Shown: positions 45,020 to 50,742 of the stretch, one piece after another
Layout: the number at the start of each line of letters is the position of its first letter
Numbering within the stretch: position 1 is the first letter of the stretch
Assembly (NCBI GenBank): GCA_016707685.1
Contig: JADJHE010000031.1
Coordinates: 1-50,742 of the forward strand
Source: Bacteroidota bacterium
Lineage (GTDB): Bacteria > Bacteroidota > Bacteroidia > 2-12-FULL-35-15
Length of the DNA stretch: 50,742 nt
Direction: 5' to 3'
Program-made: the position numbers and the translations under genes
Notes under the pieces: model-generated
Seen by the model: only the letters and a program-made list of their open reading frames with translations
What the model was told of the DNA's origin: nothing
Databases searched by the model: none

Positions 45020-45988
45020 TTAACCTTCAGCGATCTTCAAAACTACATTCCCTGTCTTTTGCCCTGATTCCACATATTTATACGCTTCTACAATTTGATC
45101 TAATGTGTAAGATCTATCAATTACAGGTTTGAATTTGTTTTGTTGTACCAGGTCTCTTAAAAATTCAATGTCTTCTTTCTTGGTTAGTGGAATAGGGAAG
45201 AGCAGCTTTTTTCCACGGCTAAACTTAGACGTTAAGGCATATAAAATGTTCTCTCCATTTTTGCCCAGTTCAGTAGAAATATAAATGCCTTTTTCTTTTA
45301 ATAAAGGTTTGCATTCCCCGAAGGAACTTTTTCCTACGGCATCAAAAATGAGGTCAAATTTTTGATTTACCTGTTTATAATCTTGTGTTTGATAATCGAT
45401 TACCACATCGGCTCCGAGAGACTTTACCAAGTCCACATTTTTTGTATTGCATACGGCTGTTACAATAGCACCAAAATATTTTAACAATTGTACTGCTGCC
45501 GAACCAATGGCTCCCGTTGCTCCGTAAACCATTACGTGCTGACCAACACTTACCTTGGCTGCATAAATATCTACTAATGCATAATGTGCTCCTTCGGAGA
45601 TGGCAGCTGCTGTTTCAAAATTTACATTATCGGGCATTAATGCTACTCCTGCTGATGCAGCAATGGTAAGGTATTCGGCATGACCGCCAAATTGCTGATC
45701 ATTAAAACCAAATACGTTGTCGCCCACTTTAAATTCTTTTACTTGTGCTCCAACAGCTTCTACCACACCTGAAAACTCAGAACCTAATGTTTGTTGTTTG
45801 GGTTTGAATAAACCACTCCAAAAGCGCGAAATAACATATTCTGCACTTCTAAAACCTGAGTCGGTGCGGTTTACTGTGCTAGCATATACTTTTACCAAAA
45901 GCTCATTTTCTTTGGGTACAGGTTTAGTAATGTCCTTTAATTGTGCTACTTCTGGCGGACCGTATTTTGTATGGATGATGGCTTTCAT
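45020..45988 (-). CDS. zinc-free NAD(P)-dependent quinone oxidoreductase-like (MDR family)
   Basis: 322 residues from the ATG at 45988 (MKAIIHTKYGPPEVAQLKDI); the longer frame upstream is not conserved. The NADP loop is MVYGATGAIGSAAVQLLKYF; GSEFSGVVEAVGAQVKEFKV and VGDNVFGF are the typical GroES-like fold. No cysteine ligands of the catalytic zinc of alcohol dehydrogenases are seen, so the quinone/enone reductase branch is likely. No frameshift. Confidence 0.88.
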   Translation of the reverse strand: MKAIIHTKYGPPEVAQLKDITKPVPKENELLVKVYASTVNRTDSGFRSAEYVISRFWSGLFKPKQQTLGSEFSGVVEAVGAQVKEFKVGDNVFGFNDQQFGGHAEYLTIAASAGVALMPDNVNFETAAAISEGAHYALVDIYAAKVSVGQHVMVYGATGAIGSAAVQLLKYFGAIVTAVCNTKNVDLVKSLGADVVIDYQTQDYKQVNQKFDLIFDAVGKSSFGECKPLLKEKGIYISTELGKNGENILYALTSKFSRGKKLLFPIPLTKKEDIEFLRDLVQQNKFKPVIDRSYTLDQIVEAYKYVESGQKTGNVVLKIAEG

Positions 45989-46064
45989 TGTATCAACTAA
46001 TATTATATAAATGTAGTAAAATTTAAAACCCTTCAAATACACCCAATCCAAAAAGGGCAAATCC

Positions 46065-46794
46065 CTATTTAATAGGATCTTTTTTGTCGAGCTTGCGTAA
46101 ATTGTTGCTTAATTCGTCCACCGCTTTCCAATCGTTTTGGTTTCGTTTCAATACACCCAATTTCCTTCCTACATTGCCTGTATGCACATCCAGCGGACAC
46201 ATGAGGTCGGCAGACTTTAAGTGTTTTTTCCAAAGTCCAAAATCAACTCCTCGTTTATCATCACGCACCATCCAGCGCAAATACATACACAAGCGTTTTG
46301 CCGAAGAGTTCTCCGCTGGGTTGCTTACATGCTTGCTTGTACGACTTGGATGTGGGATTTCAAAAAAGCTGTTTCTGAAATTTACAATCGCATTTTTGCA
46401 AGCATCTTGTTTGCTATTGGGCACAAACACATTTTCCAACCCTCCATGCTTTTTATAGATGTGTTGTAAACTCTGCATAAAAAACACCGTATCGGTGCTG
46501 TTAAAAGTGCGGTGTACAAAGCTATCAAAGCGTTTTAAGTCTTTGGTTTTGGCATTCATCACAAAGTCGTGTGGTGCATGCTCCATCAGTTTCATCAATT
46601 TATTGGCATTGTTGATAATGGTAACCCGCTGTCCCCAAGCAATGGTGGCTGCCAAAATCCAGCAATCTCAATGTCTTCTTTTTGGTGAATTGGTGAGGAA
46701 TGCTAATCGGGTCCGATTCAATAAAACTGAAACGGTTGTACTTTTCGTACTTCTCGTCCAAAATTCTTTGGAGTTCGGTAGGGGAGAGTTTCAT
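46065..46794 (-). CDS. TIGR02757 family protein, one frameshift
   Basis: About 243 residues. MKLSPTELQRILDEKYEKYN and SDPISIPHQFTKK, then after an indel near 46655 AATIAWGQRVTIINNANKLM, DFVMNAKTKDLKRFDSFVHR, TFNSTD and LMCPLDVHTGNVGRKLG. This is a conserved Bacteroidota family of unknown function; the DVHTGNVGR core suggests a nucleic-acid base-excision-like helical fold, though that is only a resemblance. Its start is 3 bases from the folP stop, so the two are cotranscribed. Confidence 0.82.
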
Positions 46795-46796
46795 GC

Positions 46797-47644
46797 TTAA
46801 GCTTTGTTCAAAATTGTATTCAAGCTTACTACTTCTTTGGCTTCTTTCACATCGTGCACCCGAAGTAGTTTGGCTCCTTTTTGAATGGCAATAGTATTTA
46901 AAATAGTAGTTCCGTTAAGAGATTCTTGTTGACTGATATTCAATAATTTATATATAATTGATTTTCGGGAGATACCAGCAAGAACCGGCAGTCCAAATTT
47001 CTGAAATTGTTCCAGGTTTTGAAGCAATTCGTAGTTGTGTTCCATCGTTTTTCCAAAACCAAAACCGGGGTCTAAAATCACTTTTTTTGAAACCTAATTT
47101 TCCAAGCAAAGCAATGCGTTCTTCAAAAAATGACATCACTTCCTTGGTCACATTTTGGTAGGTTGGGTTTACTTGCATGGTTGCTGGTGTGCCTTGTATG
47201 TGCATCAACACATAAGGAACATTCAATTTGGCAACGGTTTCGAACATTTTTTCATCCATCGTTCCGCCCGAAATATCGTTGATGATATTGGCTCCTGCTT
47301 CAATTGCTTTTTCTGCCACTTTTGCACGGAAGGTATCGGCCGAAATTAAGACCTCAGGAAATGCTTTTCGGATGGATTGGATTGTTGTTGTAAGTCGTTC
47401 AATTTCAGTTTCTTCTGGCACATTTTTGGCGCCAGGACGGGTAAGAGTAGGCGCCAACATCGATGATGTCGGCACCTTCGGTAATCATTTTTTGAGCCTG
47501 TGTCAGCCACTCAGCCTCTTTCAGGTACTTACCACCATCGTAAAACGAGTCGCTGGTAATGTTTAAAATTCCCATAACCAAGGGAGGTGATTTTTGGTCA
47601 AAAATCCGCTCTATTTTCTGAAAAAAAACTTTATCTTGTGCCAC
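46797..47644 (-). CDS. folP: dihydropteroate synthase
   Basis: About 282 residues in three frames (breaks near 47440 and 47085). PLVMGILNITSDSFYDGG is the first family signature; then ADIIDVGAYSTRPGAKNVPE, NIINDISGGTMDEKMF, VPYVLMHIQGTPATMQ, VILDPGFGFGKTMEHNYELL and VLAGISRKSIIYKLL (SRK of the substrate site) and VHDVKEAKEVV. It joins p-aminobenzoate with the pterin diphosphate in folate synthesis. DUF1599 is divergent, 35 bases away, as in many relatives. Confidence 0.94.
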
Positions 47645-47679
47645 CTAATTAGTAATTGATTCGTGTAACGACTAAATTT

Positions 47680-48218
47680 ATGAATAAAACTTCTCCTCAA
47701 TACGATACCGCGGTAGCTTCTTGTAAAGATATTTTTATTAAAAAATGAAGGATTATGGAACTGCTTGGCGTGTATTACGCACAAGTTCTATCACCGATCA
47801 AATTTTTATCAAAGCACAACGCATTCGTAACATCGAGGACAAAGGTACTCAAAAAGTTGTTGACGATGTTCGTTCAGAATATGTTGGAATTATAAATTAT
47901 TCCATCATTGGTCTTATCCAACTAGCACTTAAAAACGATTCACGCATGGAGCTTCCTGCCGATGAGGTAGCGAAATTGTACGAAAAATATGCGAATGAAG
48001 CCAAAAGTTTGATGGAGAATAAAAACCACGACTATGGTGAAGCTTGGCGCGATATGCGCGTAAAGTTCATTAACCGATTTGATATTAATGAAATTGTTAC
48101 GCATCAAACAAATTGAAGATAACAAGGGTGAAAACCATTATCTCCGAAGGCATTGATGCTAATTTTCGTGATATGATTAACTACTGCAGTGTTTGCATTA
48201 ATTAAACTTAGTGAATAA
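47680..48218 (+). CDS. DUF1599 family protein (two repeated units), frameshifts
   Basis: About 180 residues. It contains two copies of the same motif: MKDYGTAWRVLRTSSITDQI-FIKAQRIRNIEDK and HDYGEAWRDMRVSSLTDLI-like with LRIKQIEDNKG, the DUF1599 pattern. It starts at 47680 (MNKTSPQYDTAVASCKDIFI); an indel near 47745 and one near 48110 join the frames, ending in LIKLSE. The protein is soluble. Role unknown; it shares a divergent promoter region with folP. Confidence 0.84.
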
Positions 48219-48224
48219 GAAAAA

Positions 48225-49326
48225 ATGAGAACACTCACCATCATTTCCCGCATTTTGTTGGATTGCTTTATCTTCTCTGGCTTTATCAAAGCCAACGATA
48301 CATTGGGCTTTTCCTACAAATTGGTGGAATATTTTGAAGTGTTTGGTACTCACTTTTTAGTTCCCATTGCCACACCATTGGCAATGTTCATCTGTATTTT
48401 CGAAATTGTATTAGGATTCACTTTGTTGATGGGTTCTAAAATAAAACTTACCCTTTGGCTGTTGTTGTTAATGATTGTGTTCTTCACCTTCTTAACATTC
48501 TACTCGGCTTACTACAACAAAGTAACTAGCTGTGGCTGCTTTGGCGATGCAATTCCACTTACACCTTGGCAATCGTTTACCAAAGATTTAATTCTGTTGG
48601 TATTCATCATCATTTTGTTTATTGGTAAAGACCATTTGAATCCATTGTTTGGTGAGCGTTTTGAGAAAGCAATGTTGGTACTTGTTGTAATTGCTTCCGT
48701 TGCATTTCCAATTTACACTTACAGTTATTTGCCAGTTATCGACTTCCGTCCGTATGCAATTGGTAAAAACATTCCTGAGCAAACGAAAGGGATTCCGGAT
48801 GAACTCAAATATTTTTACATCCTGAAAGACAAAAAATCGGGTGAACAAAAAGAGTTTGATAAGTGGCCCGACAAATGGGATGAGGTTTACGATTATGTGG
48901 ACAGCAGAACAGAAGTAACCATGGTGAGAGCCAAAGATCAAAGATTTTAGCATTTCCAATGCCGATGGTGCCGATTATACTCAGGATATTATCGAAAATC
49001 CAGATTACAACTTTTTGTTGATTTGTTACGATTTGTCGCAAGCCGATGAAGATGTATTTGGTGCAGTGAATGATTTTGCAGCGCTTTGCAAACAAGAAAA
49101 CATTGCATTTGTAGTGCTTACTGCTTCTACAAAGAGGATATTGAAAAATTGAAATCAGAAACAAATTCATCGCAATTGGAATTTTACAATAGGATGGAAC
49201 GTTTAAAATAATGATTCGTTCCAATCAAGATTGATGCTGTTAAAAGCAGTGATATGTTGGACATAATGGCATAAAAATTCATTCCCATCCTACAACGATG
49301 TGAAGAGCAAACATTTTAAAAAGTAG
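48225..49326 (+). CDS. BT_3928-type membrane protein (MauE/DoxX-like plus thioredoxin-like part), frameshifts
   Basis: About 366 residues. Four N-terminal helices with TSCGCFGDAIPLT, the paired Cys of MauE-type proteins, and then a soluble C-terminal part: KISDFSISNADGADYTQDII, ENPDYNFLLICYDLSQADED, ALCKQENIAFVVLTASTKED and WHKNSFPSYNDVKSKHFKK. The MauE part would take electrons from the quinone pool to a thioredoxin-like domain. Breaks at about 48935, 49130, 49195 and 49245. It ends 7 bases before the permease gene. Confidence 0.82.
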
Positions 49327-49333
49327 AAGAAGC

Positions 49334-50435
49334 ATGATAAAATTTATATTCAAACGACTGTTTTACGGATTCCTAGTTTTGCTAGGTGTAATTACTGTTG
49401 TGTTTCTTTTATTCAATGTATTGCCAGGCGATCCAGCCCGTGCAATGTTGGGGCAGCGTGCCGACCAAGCATCCATTGATGCCATCAATAAAGATTTAGG
49501 AAGAGATAAACCATTACCTGTTCAGTTTATCATGTACATCAACGACTTGTCGCCTATATCGGTGCACGATGATGTTGATAAAAGTCATTATTTGTATTTG
49601 AGTTTGGATAAATATTCATCGCATACCAAACTGTTTCATGTAAGTTCATCCAAGGTGGTTGTGTTAAAATTTCCGTACCTCAGACGATCCTACATTACCA
49701 AACGTAAAGTATCCGAAATTGTAATCGAAACATTACCAGAAACTGCCGTGTTAGCTTTTGTATCCATTACGTTTGGAGCCATCTTAGGAATTTTGCTGGG
49801 TATTTTATCGACGGTAAAAAGAATCCAAGGCACGATAAAGCTCCTTGATTTTGCGATTTTTCGGCAACTAGCAGGTCATCCTTTTTCGTTGGTTTATTAT
49901 TGGCTTGGTTGTTCGGTCACGTGCTAAATGCTTATACTGGACTAAACACCGTAGGTTTCAGTTACACACCATCGATGATTTTGGGGATAAGCAATTGGAC
50001 TTAAAAACCTGATTTTACCCTGACACTTACTTTGGGCTTACGTCCATTGGCAATCATCATTCAGTTAACACGTAGTTCCTTGTTGGATGTATTGTCACAA
50101 GATTATATCCGTACAGCAACCGCAAAAGGTTTGTCGTTCTACAAAGTAGTATTCAAACATGCCTTGAAAAATGCATTGAATCCAGTAATCACAGCTATTT
50201 CGGGTTGGTTTGCTGGTTTAATGGCAGGTGCAGTGTTTGTAGAAAATGTATTCAACTGGAAAGGTATTGGAAGCGAAGTAGTAACTGCTTTGTCGGCAAA
50301 CGATTTGCCGTAGTAATGGGGAGCTACATTGTGTTTCTCGCGACCATATTTGTAGTAATCAACATTGGAGTGGATATCGTTTGCGGAATTTTAGATCCGA
50401 GAGTTAGAGTTCCAATAATTGTATTTGAGATATGA
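49334..50435 (+). CDS. ABC transporter permease, DppB/OppB type, frameshifts
   Basis: About 365 residues. First helix and loop IKFIFKRLFYGFLVLLGVIT with LLFNVLPGDPARAMLGQRAD are typical of DppB. An insert of about 40 residues (around PISVHDDVDKSHYLYLSLDK) precedes the core RKVSEIVIETLPETAVLAFV; Bacteroidota members often carry it. The EAA loop lies in DYIRTATAKGLSFYKVVFKH and ALKNALNPVI. Breaks are near 49870, 50005 and 50310. It would be one membrane half of a peptide importer; the partner genes are not in the window. Confidence 0.88.
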
Positions 50436-50742
50436 GAAGAAAGATAGTAGCAGGAAATTGGAAAATGAATAAAGATTTAAATCAAGGAATTGATTTAGTA
50501 ACGGAGATTCTTTCAGGAACATCGCCTGCTGATGTATTAAAAATCATTGCTCCTCCATTCATACACTTAGCTGCTGTAGCAGAAAAAGTAAAAGGCAATG
50601 CTGCATTTGCTGTAGCTGCTCAAAATTGTCACCAAGCTGCAAACGGAGCCTTTACTGGTGAAGTATCTGCCGAAATGATTGCTTCTTGCGGAACGGATGT
50701 GATCATTAGTAATTCGAGCGCAGATTGTATTTTAACGAAACA
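50432..50742 (+). CDS. tpiA: triosephosphate isomerase, N-terminal part (runs off the window)
   Basis: The first 103 codons. MRRKIVAGNWKMNKDLNQGI holds the catalytic Lys (NWKMN). APPFIHLAAVAEKVKG and VAAQNCHQAANGAFTGEVSA follow the family. At the end the usual IGHSERR appears as ISNSSAD: an indel explains the frame, but GH to SN needs two substitutions at the catalytic His. Its ATG overlaps the permease stop (ATGA). It works in glycolysis, like the GAPDH at the other end of the window. Confidence 0.92.
   Translation, partial: MRRKIVAGNWKMNKDLNQGIDLVTEILSGTSPADVLKIIAPPFIHLAAVAEKVKGNAAFAVAAQNCHQAANGAFTGEVSAEMIASCGTDVIISNSSADCILTK

Noticed and set aside
1..50742. tRNA, rRNA or transposase genes
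   Set aside because: No cloverleaf-type sequence with a CCA-end context, rRNA segment or DDE/Y1 transposase motif was found by reading the intergenic gaps and frames; a tRNAscan/Infernal run would be decisive.

Overview
AT-rich Bacteroidota chromosome, shown by the -7 boxes of TAnnTTTG type, two type IX secretion C-terminal sorting domains, the long GAPDH form, CruF-type carotenoid genes and a BT_3928-type protein. Most genes have closest familiar relatives in Flavobacteriia, Chitinophagia and Sphingobacteriia; the sequence alone does not fix the order. Single-base indels break about half of the conserved genes, including essential ones (rpoD, rplT, rpmI, infC, thrS, serA, pyrD). These look like uncorrected long-read errors rather than decay, so gene limits are given as the repaired span.

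Layout. 1-2.9 kb: start of a GAPDH gene, a primary-type sigma factor and a DegP/HtrA protease (minus). 3.0-6.0 kb: plus-strand run with dapF and a GNAT acetyltransferase. 6.0-12.2 kb: minus-strand carotenoid cluster (crtI, crtB, a small secreted protein, cruF, crtZ, lycopene cyclase) behind rpe and a second primary-type sigma factor. 12.5-17.5 kb: plus-strand TPR protein, pyrD, a four-helix-bundle gene fused onto the remains of HMG-CoA lyase, a DUF4442 protein and a fatty acid desaturase. 17.6-22.5 kb: 2OG oxygenase facing a yggS-DUF1015-serA run, then a large membrane protein. 22.5-25.4 kb: thrS-infC-rpmI-rplT translation operon, with the infC N-terminal half missing. 25.5-27.9 kb: three tandem paralogous secreted proteins and a lipoprotein. 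28.0-32.8 kb: a dihydroorotase-like protein lacking its metal-binding histidines, a BatA/VWA protein and a DbpA-like helicase.

32.8-45.0 kb is the accessory part: two T9SS cargo proteins, a DUF523 protein, several secreted proteins of unknown function, a small ABC transporter, an ArsR-AHSA1-VOC-DoxX operon and an esterase. It carries eight copies of an interspersed double-palindrome repeat. All copies lie in intergenic gaps, mostly a few tens of bases past a stop codon, and none was seen elsewhere in the window. This REP/BIME-like family is the most striking unexplained feature. A 2-kb stretch inside it (42.9-44.98 kb) also has larger GC-richer inverted repeats that resemble gene-cassette boundaries.

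45.0-50.7 kb returns to core genes: a quinone-oxidoreductase-like enzyme, a TIGR02757 protein, folP, DUF1599, a BT_3928-type protein, a DppB-like permease and the start of tpiA. No rRNA, tRNA, CRISPR array, transposase or integrase gene was recognised.
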